NCBI RefSeq assembly: GCF_001811505.1
Contig: NZ_KV804997.1
Span: forward strand, 94,990 to 158,989
Source: Streptococcus sp. HMSC034E03
GTDB lineage: Bacteria > Bacillota > Bacilli > Lactobacillales > Streptococcaceae
Reading direction: 5' to 3'
Length of the DNA: 64,000 nt
The stretch's first letter is position 1. Each line of letters starts with the position of its first letter. The translations under genes were made by a program, and so were the position numbers. Positions 1 through 8,983 of this stretch are shown here, piece by piece. The notes under the pieces were generated by a model. It was not told the DNA's origin. It worked only from the letters and a program-made list of their open reading frames with translations, and did not search any database.

Positions 1-52
1 AGTACGGCAAGGCGACGTTGACGCGGTTTGAATTTGATTTTCGAAGAGTATG
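1..52. repeat. 3' end of a BOX element (boxC part), cut by the window edge
   Basis: The first 52 bases read as the GGCAAGGCGACG...GACG.GGTTTGAA...GATTTTCGAAGAGTAT block that closes BOX elements in pneumococcus and relatives. boxA and boxB would lie before position 1. This rests on remembered consensus. BOX elements are non-coding and intergenic, and here it sits downstream of the acetyltransferase gene. Confidence 0.82.
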
Positions 53-111
53 AGCTAAATCGGCGATTACACTTACAGTATAGCACTATAAGGACGGATA
101 TCAAGGGATTC

Positions 112-576
112 TTAACCCATCTTTTTAATCAAAATCTGACAAGGATTTTGGGATCCCCACAGTTGCGGAAAAATCTCTAGTTTTTTAAAACCAAGACTAC
201 CATAAAAGATATTTGTTCGGTCATAATCTTTATTAGAACCTTCTGCTACTGTTTTCACCTGCAAAAAATCAACATTTTTACTGGCTTCACTTTCTAAAGT
301 AGCAAGTAACTGACTACCAATTCCTCTACCTTGATAAGCTTTTTTTACTCCGAGACAATCAATCTCGGCACAATCTTCACTAGAATAGGACAAGCTTACA
401 AAGCCAGTTAAATCACTCTCCTGATAGGCAGCCCACACTTGCAAGTCCTTGGCTTCTTCGATATAGGCTTGCGTACTTTCTGGAATTCCAAACCATTCTG
501 GCAAATCCTTTAAAACCTCAGCGACAACTGCCATTTTTTGATTAACATCTTTCACTTCTTCAATTACAAACATCAT
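112..576 (-). CDS. GNAT family N-acetyltransferase
   Basis: A 154-residue protein with the acetyl-CoA binding signature of the GNAT fold: YQGRGIGSQLL at about residues 81-91, followed by the usual helix, and a Y-GSLGF segment near residue 125 typical of strand 6 to helix 4. The substrate cannot be told; many such single-domain enzymes acetylate small molecules, peptides or protein N-termini. The start has an AAAGGA site 8 bases upstream; two ATG codons follow each other and either could be used. It is the last gene before the BOX fragment and lies downstream of the ABC-2 exporter genes on the same strand, with a 34-base gap, so it may be co-transcribed with them. Confidence 0.85.
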   Translation of the reverse strand: MMFVIEEVKDVNQKMAVVAEVLKDLPEWFGIPESTQAYIEEAKDLQVWAAYQESDLTGFVSLSYSSEDCAEIDCLGVKKAYQGRGIGSQLLATLESEASKNVDFLQVKTVAEGSNKDYDRTNIFYGSLGFKKLEIFPQLWGSQNPCQILIKKMG

Positions 577-610
577 AAAATCCTTTCATGATTTGGTCCA
601 ATTTTTGCTA

Positions 611-1396
611 TTAAGAACCCGCACTTTCGTAGGCATCTAAGCCCCTATCCCAGAGTTTTAGAGAGATTCCAAAGAAGATAAGGGAAATCAGAACCAATCC
701 TCCGATGTTAAAAAGCCCATCCTTATCCTGCAAGAAATAGCTGGCAGGATAGTAAGCCGTAAAGGCGAAAGGTACAATAAAGCTAATTAACCAACGAAGG
801 AGCGAATTGTAAATGGAAATCGGGTACTTGGCAAAATCATTAAACATATAGAAAATGTAAATCATGGCGCCTGACTGCTTGGTCCAAAAAGCGATGCTGG
901 CTGTCGCGATTTTTAAAGAAGTGTAAATCAAGGTCGCAAAAGGAATACAGACTAGAAAAATCAGGAATTTTGGAAGAGTCCAAGCGATGCTAGTCACTGT
1001 TGTTCCTAATAGAATGCCACCGACCAAGAGTTCACCCAAGGCATCAATCTGAAAGGTCTCAACGAGGATGTGAAAGAGAGGATTGATAGGACGAGTCAGA
1101 TACTTGTCAAACTCCCCTTTTCGAACTAGTCGTTGACCTAAAGCCCAGAGATTGTCAAAAAAGAGATGATCTAATCCCTTTGGAATTAAGGAAAATCCAT
1201 AGATAAAAGCAATCTCTTGAAAGGTGCAACCTTCTAGGGATGGAATATGTTGAAAGATGACATTAAGAAACAAGAGGTTCAAGCCTTGAGTCAGAAATAC
1301 TCCCAAGACACCAACCACAAAATCCACCTTGTATTCCATAATTTGTTTGATGTATTGTCTGATAAAAATCAGATGCATACGCTGATATTTTTTCAT
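611..1396 (-). CDS. ABC-2 type transporter, permease subunit
   Basis: A 261-residue integral membrane protein with about six hydrophobic segments (roughly residues 25-50, 60-75, 115-135, 142-165, 175-200 and 228-248). It resembles the ABC-2 membrane family found in pairs with a longer permease and a DrrA-like ATPase. It lies directly downstream of the second permease: the ATG begins one base after that gene's TAG, and its ribosome site GGAGG lies inside the preceding coding end, which suggests translational coupling. The transported substrate is unknown; in this family it may be a drug, lipid or polysaccharide. Neither the sequence nor the neighbours decide it. Confidence 0.85.
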   Translation of the reverse strand: MKKYQRMHLIFIRQYIKQIMEYKVDFVVGVLGVFLTQGLNLLFLNVIFQHIPSLEGCTFQEIAFIYGFSLIPKGLDHLFFDNLWALGQRLVRKGEFDKYLTRPINPLFHILVETFQIDALGELLVGGILLGTTVTSIAWTLPKFLIFLVCIPFATLIYTSLKIATASIAFWTKQSGAMIYIFYMFNDFAKYPISIYNSLLRWLISFIVPFAFTAYYPASYFLQDKDGLFNIGGLVLISLIFFGISLKLWDRGLDAYESAGS

Positions 1397-1397
1397 A

Positions 1398-2216
1398 CTA
1401 ACCTCCCTGAATGGTGATAAATGACTGGACTCGTTTCCAAATCAACTGAGACAAGCCCACCATCACTAAGAGCCAGAAAAACTGCAAAAGGAGTGCCTGA
1501 AGAATCTGACTGGCATCGTATTTCCCAACGATAATCATGACTGGAGTATAAATCAAGGATGAAAAAGGCAGGAAGGACAGAATATCTGCAACAACCTTTG
1601 GAAAGAAAGCCAAGGGAATCAAACTTCCAGACATAAAGGCCACTATGGAAGTCTTGAGTAGATTGGAACCCCAAAGATTTTTAAACACAAAGGCTGAAAA
1701 TCCAAAGCAAATATTAAAGAAAAAGTTAATCAGATAGGCCAGCGTTAAGCTAAAAAGATAAAGGACAGTTAATCCCAGCACTTCTACAATCCCTTGCCCA
1801 GATAAGATTTTCATTAACACAATGACACTTAAAAATGGAAGGCCAACGCTGATAAAAATCAACCACTTGGAACCAAGCTCAGTGAAAAGATAGGAGGCCG
1901 CAAAATGCACCGGTCTCAACAAGCGCATGATAATGGAACCATCCTTGACCTCCTCCCCAATCATAAAGGACGAATCTGACCTAGTCAGAAGATTGGTCAC
2001 AAAACTCATAATGATGTAGAGGGTGATATCTGCCATACTAAAGCCCTGAATCAAAGACTCCTGGGAGGAATCAAAGACAGCCTTCCAGAGATAAAAGGCC
2101 ACAAAAGCCCCCATGACATCCCCAATCCGATAGAGAATAAAGTTGACTCGATAGCTAATCAACTCCTGAATCCCTGCATTGATAAAGGGTTTATAACGTC
2201 TCCACAATTTGACCAT
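1398..2216 (-). CDS. ABC-2 type transporter, second permease subunit
   Basis: About 273 residues starting at the Met that begins MVKLWRRYKP; this ATG has AAGGAG seven bases upstream, so I prefer it to the longer reading frame that would overlap the ATPase gene. Six hydrophobic segments are visible, with a conserved-looking amphipathic stretch around EVKDGSIIMRLLRPV, a feature shared by this permease family near its first cytoplasmic loop. It sits between the ATPase gene (stop at 2218-2220, one base away) and the other permease, so the three genes form one exporter operon. It probably forms a heterodimer with the other permease. The substrate is unknown. Confidence 0.85.
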   Translation of the reverse strand: MVKLWRRYKPFINAGIQELISYRVNFILYRIGDVMGAFVAFYLWKAVFDSSQESLIQGFSMADITLYIIMSFVTNLLTRSDSSFMIGEEVKDGSIIMRLLRPVHFAASYLFTELGSKWLIFISVGLPFLSVIVLMKILSGQGIVEVLGLTVLYLFSLTLAYLINFFFNICFGFSAFVFKNLWGSNLLKTSIVAFMSGSLIPLAFFPKVVADILSFLPFSSLIYTPVMIIVGKYDASQILQALLLQFFWLLVMVGLSQLIWKRVQSFITIQGG

Positions 2217-2217
2217 C

Positions 2218-3210
2218 TTAGAGCTCCTTTCGATAGAAGCGACGGATAATATCCTCAATATCCGTATCTACCATCTTCAAATCACGAACTTCAAAATCAG
2301 ACAGGGTTTGTTTAATAATATCAGCTGACTGGTAGCGAGAACTGTCGAATTCAATGTTGAGACTATTCCCCTGTCTATCAATGCTCATATCAGGTAGACC
2401 TTCATAGTGAGAAACGAGATGACTTTGCCCTGGCATCAATTCAAAGGATAGAGTCTTCATCTTGCCAAAAGTCTCCTTAAGCTGGCTCACCGTTCCATCA
2501 AAAATCTCCTGCCCCTTATCAATCATAAAAATCCGATCACAGAGTTGCTCAATATCACTCAGATCGTGAGTGGTCAAGAGAATAGTAGTTTCTTCTTCCT
2601 GATTGATTTGAGTAATAGCCCGACGAATGTTATCCTTGACCGAAACATCCAAACCGATGGTTGGCTCATCTAAAAAAAGAACCTTGGGATTGTGGAGCAA
2701 GGAAGCTGCAATATCCGCCCGCATCCGTTGACCAAGCGAAAGAGTCCGCACGGGATCCTTGATAAATTCCTTCAAATCCAAAACTTCATTCAAAAAGTCC
2801 ATGCGTTTATGGAAGAGCGAGTCTGGTACATCGTAAATTTCTTTTAAGACCGTATAAGTCTCTTGCAGTGCCAAATCCCACCATAGCTGGGTACGTTGTC
2901 CGAAAACGACTCCAATATCCTTGACATAATCTTGGCGATTGTCCTGTGGAATCTTGCCGTTAATCCGACAAAAACCAGATGTCGGTTTCAAAATCCCTGT
3001 CAGCATTTTAATGGTTGTCGACTTCCCGGCACCATTTGCTCCTATGAAGCCTAAAATCTGCCCCTTGGGAACCTCAAAGGTCAAATCTTTGACCGCTTCA
3101 AAGGTCTGCTTTTCAGGATGAATAAAGGAGCGCAAAGCTCCCTTCAAGCCCGGTTCCTTAACTGTCTTCACAAAATTTTTCTGAAGATGTTCCACTTCTA
3201 TCATTGCCAT
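2218..3210 (-). CDS. ABC transporter ATP-binding protein of the exporter operon
   Basis: A 330-residue ATPase. Visible motifs: Walker A GANGAGKS at residues 57-64, ABC signature LSLGQ at 157-161, Walker B VLFLDE at 177-182 and the H-loop histidine at about 215 (LLTTHDLSD). The length, the VFGQRTQLWWDLAL segment after the Q-loop and the extra 80-residue C-terminal domain match the ATPase group that partners two ABC-2 permeases, the arrangement seen here. It is the first gene of the operon and starts at an ATG preceded by AGGGAG. It powers export through the two downstream permeases; the cargo is not known. Confidence 0.9.
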   Translation of the reverse strand: MAMIEVEHLQKNFVKTVKEPGLKGALRSFIHPEKQTFEAVKDLTFEVPKGQILGFIGANGAGKSTTIKMLTGILKPTSGFCRINGKIPQDNRQDYVKDIGVVFGQRTQLWWDLALQETYTVLKEIYDVPDSLFHKRMDFLNEVLDLKEFIKDPVRTLSLGQRMRADIAASLLHNPKVLFLDEPTIGLDVSVKDNIRRAITQINQEEETTILLTTHDLSDIEQLCDRIFMIDKGQEIFDGTVSQLKETFGKMKTLSFELMPGQSHLVSHYEGLPDMSIDRQGNSLNIEFDSSRYQSADIIKQTLSDFEVRDLKMVDTDIEDIIRRFYRKEL

Positions 3211-3443
3211 ATCTATCTCCCTATCGTAAGGAATAGCAATATTGTATTGTTGACTACAAATATTCTAAATCCTTACTTTCTACACTTTCTCAATATTATT
3301 ACAGAAGGCTTTATACCAACCTATTATAATCTAATAAAAATAGGAATGCAAGCGTTTGCTTATTGATTATGAAATTAGAGATTTCTCTCTTAAAATAATA
3401 CTTTTAATCAAAAATTCTGGCTTGATAGTTTCCTTAAAATACC

Positions 3444-3469
3444 AAAAAACCTGCCAAAAGGGGCAGGTT
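3444..3469 (-). terminator. rho-independent terminator after the relE-type toxin gene
   Basis: AACCTGCC and GGCAGGTT form an 8-bp stem (3448-3455 and 3462-3469), followed on the minus strand by a run of six T. It resembles the fba terminator at 9877-9904 and is part of the relic described at 3444-3515. Confidence 0.8.
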
Positions 3470-3515
3470 GCTATTTTATATGGTTCAGCTAGATTAAACT
3501 TTACTTTCTTGAACC
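3444..3515 (-). repeat. decayed direct copy of the fba 3' end and its terminator
   Basis: These 72 bases align by eye with 9877-9947, the last codons of fba plus its terminator, at about 58 matching positions with one single-base gap. The match covers the terminator stem (AGGGGCAGGTT), the stretch CAGCTA.ATTAA.CTTTAC spanning the fba stop codon, and TGAACC in the last codons. Both copies have the same orientation. The extra base disrupts the reading frame, so this copy codes for nothing. The rest of the 400-base gap 3211-3610 between the ABC ATPase gene and the toxin gene shows no gene. Confidence 0.75.
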
Positions 3516-3610
3516 TACTGAGCAGTGTCACATGTTTTTTAGAAAGCTTTAACTACGATTTTATATAAAGTGCCATGAAATAGAATATAATCTGACTAAA
3601 TACGTATACG

Positions 3611-3943
3611 TCAATCGGATTTGTTCCCGATTTCAAACAGTAATCTGTCCAAGCTACTTGATTGATGTAACACTCTCAAGATGGTAACTGTATCCTTATC
3701 AAAGCGATAAAACACTGAATAATTTTTTACTAGTAGTCGTCTAACTTTAATATCTAAACTGAGCAATTCTTCTACAATAGCACATCTTTCAGGAAATATT
3801 TCTAAGGTTTGAATCCCTTCTGCAATAGCTTCAAAGTGATTCATGGCAGTTTCCGGCGATTGAAGCTCGTCTGCAATATAATGATAAATGGCTTCCATAT
3901 CACTTTCAGCTCTTTTTAAAATATTAATGGTTATTTTAGTCAT
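3611..3943 (-). CDS. RelE/ParE family toxin of a type II toxin-antitoxin pair
   Basis: A 110-residue basic protein with the ParE/RelE fold pattern: an N-terminal helix with DMEAIYHYIADEL, a loop with SPETAMNHFEAI, then strands ending in VRRLLVKNYSVFYRFDKDTVTILRVLH, the conserved core of this superfamily. RelE members cut mRNA in the ribosome; ParE members poison gyrase. Which applies here cannot be told, although the YSVFYRFD...ILRVLH pattern is common in RelE/ParE proteins paired with RelB/DinJ antitoxins. Its ATG overlaps the antitoxin stop codon in an ATGA, so the two are co-translated. It looks intact. A terminator follows at 3444-3469. Confidence 0.85.
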   Translation of the reverse strand: MTKITINILKRAESDMEAIYHYIADELQSPETAMNHFEAIAEGIQTLEIFPERCAIVEELLSLDIKVRRLLVKNYSVFYRFDKDTVTILRVLHQSSSLDRLLFEIGNKSD

Positions 3944-4245
3944 ACATTCCGTTCCTTAAATTCTTTAAAGAACTCATCGACCGATCGAACCTGACCGTTT
4001 TCTGCTTCATGATAAGCTTCAACCATCATTTGTCCAAATCGATCAGCTGTCATTTCCTCTACATTCACTGATGAAGGTGCGTCTGGCAATGAAATATCAA
4101 AAGGGATTTTCTTCGTTAATGATACTTGTTTCAATAATAGTGTAACTAATGTTGACATCGGCATCCCAAGCTGCTTCAAAACCTGTTCAGCTGATTGTTT
4201 ATCTAATTCATCAACTCGAACACTAATTGTAGCTGTTTTTCCCAT
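3940..4245 (-). CDS. RelB/DinJ-type antitoxin
   Basis: About 101 residues starting at MGKTATISVRVDEL; this ATG has GAGGTG six bases upstream. The N-terminal half is a ribbon-helix-helix domain (TATISVRVDELDKQSAEQVL...MPMSTLVTLLLKQV) as in DinJ/RelB, which binds DNA as a dimer. The acidic C-terminal half (residues about 65-101) would wrap and neutralise the toxin. It is first in a two-gene operon with the toxin and probably represses that operon through the palindrome over the -10 box at 4269-4283. The pair lies inside the accessory segment downstream of fba. Confidence 0.87.
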   Translation of the reverse strand: MGKTATISVRVDELDKQSAEQVLKQLGMPMSTLVTLLLKQVSLTKKIPFDISLPDAPSSVNVEEMTADRFGQMMVEAYHEAENGQVRSVDEFFKEFKERNV

Positions 4246-4268
4246 TCTTATCACCTCACTTAAGTTTT

Positions 4269-4305
4269 GTACTGTAATTGTACATCAATTTACATTACTT
4301 GTCAA
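4269..4305 (-). promoter_or_regulatory. promoter and likely operator of the toxin-antitoxin operon
   Basis: On the minus strand: -35 TTGACA (4300-4305), a 17-base spacer and -10 TACAAT (4277-4282). An imperfect palindrome GTAC-AATTACA-GTAC (4269-4283) covers the -10 box, where a RelB-type autorepressor would block RNA polymerase. The hexamers are seen directly; the operator role is inferred. Confidence 0.75.
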
Positions 4306-4809
4306 TTTAATGTTTTTCTGAAAACGAAATACCACTATTACACTGTTGAAAGATTAGATTAGATTAGTCATCAAAAAAGTGGTTATACAGAAAACTATTG
4401 ATCATGTAGCGCTCTCGTAATCCTAACCCCCAGATGTTTTAAAAACTTACTGGTTAATTGAATGTTTTGAATATAGAAACTAAAATTATAAGAAAAGTCT
4501 CATTTATTAAAAAATGAGGTCGTAATTTTTTCCTGACCTCATTTGTATATTTACCCCAAAAACATGAATTCTGAGGGACATTTACCACTTATTGATTCTT
4601 ATAATTCATCATATTTTTAATCAATTTATTTACAAAACATTAAAAGATTTTGTAGACAGATAGGACATTGATTTTAATTGACTAGGGTACAGAGTTTCTA
4701 CACCTTAATGAGGGTATGATAAGTAGTCATTCTCTGAAATAATTTTGACAGTCAGAAATTGACAATATTTTCTTTCATTTCCTTCTGATACACTAAGAGA
4801 AATCGTTTA
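4306..4809. other. long non-coding stretch, AT-rich
   Basis: No convincing gene is seen here. It holds three tandem GATTA units near 4355, a terminator-like hairpin at 4512-4544 and otherwise AT-rich sequence, consistent with decayed DNA between the toxin-antitoxin operon and the broken gene at 4810-5348. Confidence 0.5.
4512..4544. terminator. terminator-like hairpin
   Basis: AAATGAGGTC (4512-4521) and GACCTCATTT (4535-4544) are exact inverted repeats around a T-rich loop. It may end transcription of the broken gene at 4810-5348. Confidence 0.6.
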
Positions 4810-5348
4810 TTACTTTCTAGTATTAAAAGCTGAAATAACAGAGCCGACAGCTGCAACACGTGCTGAACTAGCAATATCATGCTGCAAAGCGCGCGTTTCT
4901 TCTTGAATAGAAAGTTGATTTTCTTGAAATTGTTGTGTTTCTAAAAGATTATACGCCTCCTGCAATGTCAAAGCACGTCCTTCTTCAACCAGTTTATAAA
5001 GACGGTAAGTATCACTATAATTATAAAATTTCTCTGGAAAATTCTTTTTCCCATTAATGTACCCTGGTTGACTAATTTCTGTATTATGTAATTTCTGAGC
5101 CTGTTCCAGTTCCGCTTCTGCTGGTTATATCAAAAATAACTGACGACCACCAAATAATACAATTCCTATCATCAGAAATACAAAACGTTCCAAACCTCTA
5201 CCACTATCAGTAATCAAAATTAGTAAAGTAAGTACAAACATTGCAATGATAGTTTTTCTTGTAAATTTTTCAAAGTTACTGCTACTGGAGCTGTCAACTC
5301 ACGTTTATCTTGTAAGTATTGTAAAATTTCCTCTCTCGTCATTTCCAT
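4810..5348 (-). pseudogene. broken gene for a small membrane protein (frameshift and stop codon)
   Basis: Conceptual translation starts MTREEILQYLQDKREL (ATG 5340-5342, AAGGAA site upstream), shifts frame near 5265-5285, continues as FEKFTRKTIIAMFVLTLL and ERFVFLMIGIVLFGG (two membrane segments), meets an in-frame TAA near 5126, and resumes as AEAELEQAQKL...GYINGKKNFPEKFYNYSDTY...ALTLQEAYNLLETQQF...SSARVAAVGSVISAFNTRK before the TAA at 4810-4812. The pieces join into one protein of about 175 residues with two membrane helices and a soluble tail. I do not recognise the family with confidence. It lies just downstream of the lipoprotein gene (30-base gap) and was probably its operon partner. Confidence 0.75.
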
Positions 5349-5374
5349 TTCCTTTTCTTTATACTAACTCCCAC

Positions 5375-6460
5375 TCACGGTTCATAAAGAATTTGTCCGT
5401 CTTCTTGTAAGATTACCCCGTTTTGATAGACCCAAACTACAGAACCATCTGTACTATGAACTGCATTATAGGGGATTTCATCTGTCATACCGTAGTTTCC
5501 TGCAAATACTTCACGCTCTTTAAAACCTAGCTTTTCGTTTGCATAATCAACGGAGGACTGTCCACCACTTAACCAAACACCAGTATTACGCCGTTTACGT
5601 GCATCATCTCCACTACGTTTCACAGTAGTTCCCGTCGTATCTAAAAGCTCCGTGCTCATCTTGTAGTAAAAATCATTTGCATCTGAAAATATCCCTTGTT
5701 GTCCAGTCCAGATTCTATCTTTTGAACTATCAGAAGCATCATGTTTCCCATCTACTCCATCTGGAAAAACTGTTCCACTGGGCGCCAAGTAAATCATTGA
5801 ACCAGTAAATCCATGCTGTAAACTAGCCTTTAAAATCCCTCCTTCAAGAGTAGAACGATTTGTATTCAAGCGCGTATCTTGTGGCTCGACAAGACCTTGT
5901 CGATCAAATTTCAAGACTTTTCCGTTAGCATTCTGCCACGTTCCAACTAGACTAGAAAACTCTCCTGACTGGATAGCAGTCACATCCAAAGACTTCGAGG
6001 CCCCTTTTTCTTTAGAACTAGTGTTTTGCGAGCTGCTGTTAGTCGATGATTTTGTTGACGTTCCAGCATCTTCACTCCGAGTTGAAGAAGATTGCTTTTC
6101 TGATTCTTTTTGACCATTTCCGGTTATTTTTTTCATTACAACTGAGTCTGATGTAATCTTTAAAGCTCCTGAATTTTTCGGTGTTAAAGTAAGAGCCTCC
6201 TCCTTCATTTCATAAGATAAGCTTACTTCGTCATCCCTATATGTTCCAGTTAACTCCTTATTTTTAGAATCAACAGACAGATCCACATTATCCTCAAAAA
6301 CCAAGGCATTCATTCTCAAAGATGCTACTTTATCTTTAATCTCCAAGCGATATGAAACTATCCCATTTTTCCCTTCATAAATACCGTTAAGGTTCTTACT
6401 ACAACCTGTTAACAAAACAAGTAGGAATATCAATGAAACAAATATACTGACTCTTTTCAT
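5375..6460 (-). CDS. surface lipoprotein with Ser/Thr-rich linker
   Basis: A 361-residue secreted lipoprotein. Residues 1-19 are a signal peptide and the lipobox is LTGC with the lipidated Cys at 20. Residues 21-110 form a small beta-rich domain (NGIYEGKNGIVSYRLE...). Residues about 115-155 are a Ser/Thr/Lys linker rich in acidic residues. From about 158 a second domain begins DVTAIQSGEFSSLVGTWQN, which resembles the streptococcal DUF6287 domain (from memory). The function is unknown. Its ATG shares a base with the stop codon of the LPXTG protein gene (TAATG), so both are translated from one mRNA; they may act together at the cell surface. Start supported by the signal sequence. Confidence 0.8.
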   Translation of the reverse strand: MKRVSIFVSLIFLLVLLTGCSKNLNGIYEGKNGIVSYRLEIKDKVASLRMNALVFEDNVDLSVDSKNKELTGTYRDDEVSLSYEMKEEALTLTPKNSGALKITSDSVVMKKITGNGQKESEKQSSSTRSEDAGTSTKSSTNSSSQNTSSKEKGASKSLDVTAIQSGEFSSLVGTWQNANGKVLKFDRQGLVEPQDTRLNTNRSTLEGGILKASLQHGFTGSMIYLAPSGTVFPDGVDGKHDASDSSKDRIWTGQQGIFSDANDFYYKMSTELLDTTGTTVKRSGDDARKRRNTGVWLSGGQSSVDYANEKLGFKEREVFAGNYGMTDEIPYNAVHSTDGSVVWVYQNGVILQEDGQILYEP

Positions 6461-8946
6461 TATCTATCCTCTTTTTTGCGTTTTGAACGTGTTACTCCAA
6501 GTAAGCTAAGTGCACCTAGGCCAATCAAGGTTAAAACAGAGCTTGCACTACCAGTTTTTGGCAATTCTTTATTTCTAGCTACACGGCTATAGCTAACAAC
6601 CTGATTCGCACTTTGAGTCTCTTTTTTCCCTTTCAGATTTTGATCTTTACTATCTTTCACATCTACTGATGGTTTTAGGCTTGCTTGGTATGCTTCGTAT
6701 TGAGCTTTAAGTAATTGATATTCATGAGTGGCTTTATCAAACTCGTCGATTGCATGTTTCAAGTTAAGTTCACTTGTATGTTGTAAGTCTAGAGCTTTTT
6801 CATACTCTTGTGTGAGTTGATCAAGCGCATGTTTCGCATCTTCTAATCGTTTCGGTGCATTTTTCAATGCATCAACTTTATCTTGTGCACGTTTAAGATC
6901 TTGTTTCGCATCTGTTAATACGTTTAATGTAATATTAAAGTTTTCTTCTGCATCTGCTAATTGTTTAACGGCTTCCTGATAATGTCTTTCAACGGTTAAA
7001 AGGTTATCTTGACGAGATTTTAATTCTTTCTTATCTTGACTTAACTGTTCTTTAGCTGCAACTAAATCTTTTTCTTTTTCTTCTTTTGTTTTAGAAAGAG
7101 ATTTAAGTTTTTCTTCTGCATTTTCTTTTTCAAGTTCAGCTTTACGAAGGCCATCTTTGGCTAAGTCTAGTTTTGTTACTGCTTCAGGAGTCTGTTCTTT
7201 AGATTCCTTAGCTTCTGTAAGTGCTTCTTTTGCCTGTGTAAGAATGAGACCTGTTGCTTGAGCCTGTTCTTTTGCAGTTTCTAATTCAGTTTGTTTTTCA
7301 GTTAATTCAGTCTTTGCATTAGAAAGAGTAACGTCTGCATTTTTAACGTCAGTCTTTGCTTTTTCAATACGTTCTGTTGGTGATTCCACTTTAATTTCAA
7401 TAGTATCGAATTTTGATGGGTCATCAATATAATCTGGTCGAACTAATTCGAAATGTACTTTACCTACTGCTAATCCATGACCAATTGCAAGACCAAAATA
7501 TGCAGGTTCATTTCTATAACCCACAATACTTCTAGCATGTTGCCATTCATATCCGTTAAACAAGAATGCTTCTAATGATTTATAAATTCGTCGTTTAGCT
7601 TCATCCATTGTTTTAGTATCAAATTGATCAGCATTTACACCCAAGTGTTTGTATTCATTTTCGTACTCATCATCATTTAATCCATATGAAAATAAGTTTT
7701 CATAAAATTGAAGTTTTCCACCAGTTGTTAGACCAAATTCACGTGCAACTTCATTGATAACTTTAACATCATGCCCATCATCCATTTGATAACCATTTGC
7801 TTCATCTCTACGTACAACTGTATTTGCAAATTTAAGAGAGTCTTTTGTAATTGTAACAAGTGGTGAACCATATTGCTTACGTACTTGATTAATCAAATCA
7901 GCTGCAAATTGTGTTAACTCTAATTGTTGATCGTATGTTAAATTTCGAATATCAATATTTCGAGTTTTGTCAACTTCATTTGACTTGTATTCGTTTTTAT
8001 CACCAACAATTTCATTAATACGTTTCAAGGTTACTTCATCATCTTCTTTTAGTGCTTTAATATATTCTTCACTAAGAGTTAATGTATTTACAACTTGATT
8101 TGTTAATGTTTTTAGCGTTGTAGTAGCATTAGTAAGTGTTTGTTGCGCATCTTGAACTCGTTGTTCTGCTACCTTAACCTCTGCTTCTTTGTTTGTTACT
8201 GTATTATTTGCAATAACATTATTGGTTGTTGCTTGGGTAACTTTTTCATCTAAGATATTGATTGTTTCATTACGTTTTTCATCAGCTTCTTTTGCAATTT
8301 CTACTTGATGTTCAGCTACGGTAACAGCTTCTTTTGATTGCTCGACAACTGTGGTTGCTTGAGTAAGCGCATCAGTTAATTCACGTTCATTTGTATGATG
8401 AATCGATTCTTCAATTTCTTGAACACGATCTTGTGCTGATTGAACAATATGTTCTTGTTCGTTTACTTGTTCAGTTGCTTGTTTGAGTTTTGTTGTTTGT
8501 TCGTCAACGGCTTGCTTATCATGAGTTACTTGATCAGCTGATACCGAATGTTGCATTGTGGCATTGGTAACCTGTTCAACTGCATTGGTTAGTTTATCTT
8601 CCGCTTCAGCAATAGATATATCAGATGCTTTTTGATTCGTTTCTGCATCTTGTACATTTTGTTTCGCTACAGATACCTGTTTTTCAAGTTCTGTTACTGT
8701 TTGAATGGCATTGTCATTCACTGTACGTGCATTTTCAACAGTTTGTTCAGCATGTTTCACGTTTTCTTTTGCGTGATTGACTTGTTCTTTTGTAATTTCT
8801 ACGGTTTTAGTTGATGTTTGCTCAGTGACTACTTGAGAAGAAAGTCCTTGTTCAGTTAATTCCTTAGCATTGACATCTTCAACCTTTGCTAGGCTAGCTG
8901 TAACAAGTGCAGCTGCTGCTAAACTCCATTTTGTGCGTTTATCCAT
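6460..8946 (-). CDS. LPXTG-anchored coiled-coil surface protein with a SEC10/PgrA-type domain
   Basis: An 828-residue cell-wall protein. A signal peptide (about 1-28) is followed by a long coiled coil (about 45-290) rich in Q, T, E and V, then a globular domain (about 335-505) with LTQFAADLINQVRKQYG, YENLFSYG and GYEWQHARSIVGY, which resembles the CAP-like region of SEC10/PgrA surface-exclusion proteins of conjugative plasmids. A second, Lys/Glu-rich coiled coil runs about 525-765. The sortase signal LPKTG is at 795-799, followed by a membrane helix and a RSKRKK tail. PgrA-type proteins reduce uptake of related plasmids or mediate adhesion; the role here is unknown. The family, the accessory setting and the repetitive coding sequence suggest acquisition by transfer. 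Confidence 0.85.
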   Translation of the reverse strand: MDKRTKWSLAAAALVTASLAKVEDVNAKELTEQGLSSQVVTEQTSTKTVEITKEQVNHAKENVKHAEQTVENARTVNDNAIQTVTELEKQVSVAKQNVQDAETNQKASDISIAEAEDKLTNAVEQVTNATMQHSVSADQVTHDKQAVDEQTTKLKQATEQVNEQEHIVQSAQDRVQEIEESIHHTNERELTDALTQATTVVEQSKEAVTVAEHQVEIAKEADEKRNETINILDEKVTQATTNNVIANNTVTNKEAEVKVAEQRVQDAQQTLTNATTTLKTLTNQVVNTLTLSEEYIKALKEDDEVTLKRINEIVGDKNEYKSNEVDKTRNIDIRNLTYDQQLELTQFAADLINQVRKQYGSPLVTITKDSLKFANTVVRRDEANGYQMDDGHDVKVINEVAREFGLTTGGKLQFYENLFSYGLNDDEYENEYKHLGVNADQFDTKTMDEAKRRIYKSLEAFLFNGYEWQHARSIVGYRNEPAYFGLAIGHGLAVGKVHFELVRPDYIDDPSKFDTIEIKVESPTERIEKAKTDVKNADVTLSNAKTELTEKQTELETAKEQAQATGLILTQAKEALTEAKESKEQTPEAVTKLDLAKDGLRKAELEKENAEEKLKSLSKTKEEKEKDLVAAKEQLSQDKKELKSRQDNLLTVERHYQEAVKQLADAEENFNITLNVLTDAKQDLKRAQDKVDALKNAPKRLEDAKHALDQLTQEYEKALDLQHTSELNLKHAIDEFDKATHEYQLLKAQYEAYQASLKPSVDVKDSKDQNLKGKKETQSANQVVSYSRVARNKELPKTGSASSVLTLIGLGALSLLGVTRSKRKKEDR

Positions 8947-8983
8947 ATTTCACTCCTTATAAGTCGTTCTTCCATTAGTTTAA

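Noticed and set aside
4306-4320. CodY-like TTTTTCTGAAAACG upstream of the toxin-antitoxin promoter
   Set aside because: Only about 11 of 15 positions match and there is no metabolic reason; likely chance in AT-rich DNA.
4735-4790. Possible second RUP fragment (GACAGTCA...CAATATTTTC)
   Set aside because: The match is short and needs gaps; flanking blocks of the RUP consensus are absent.
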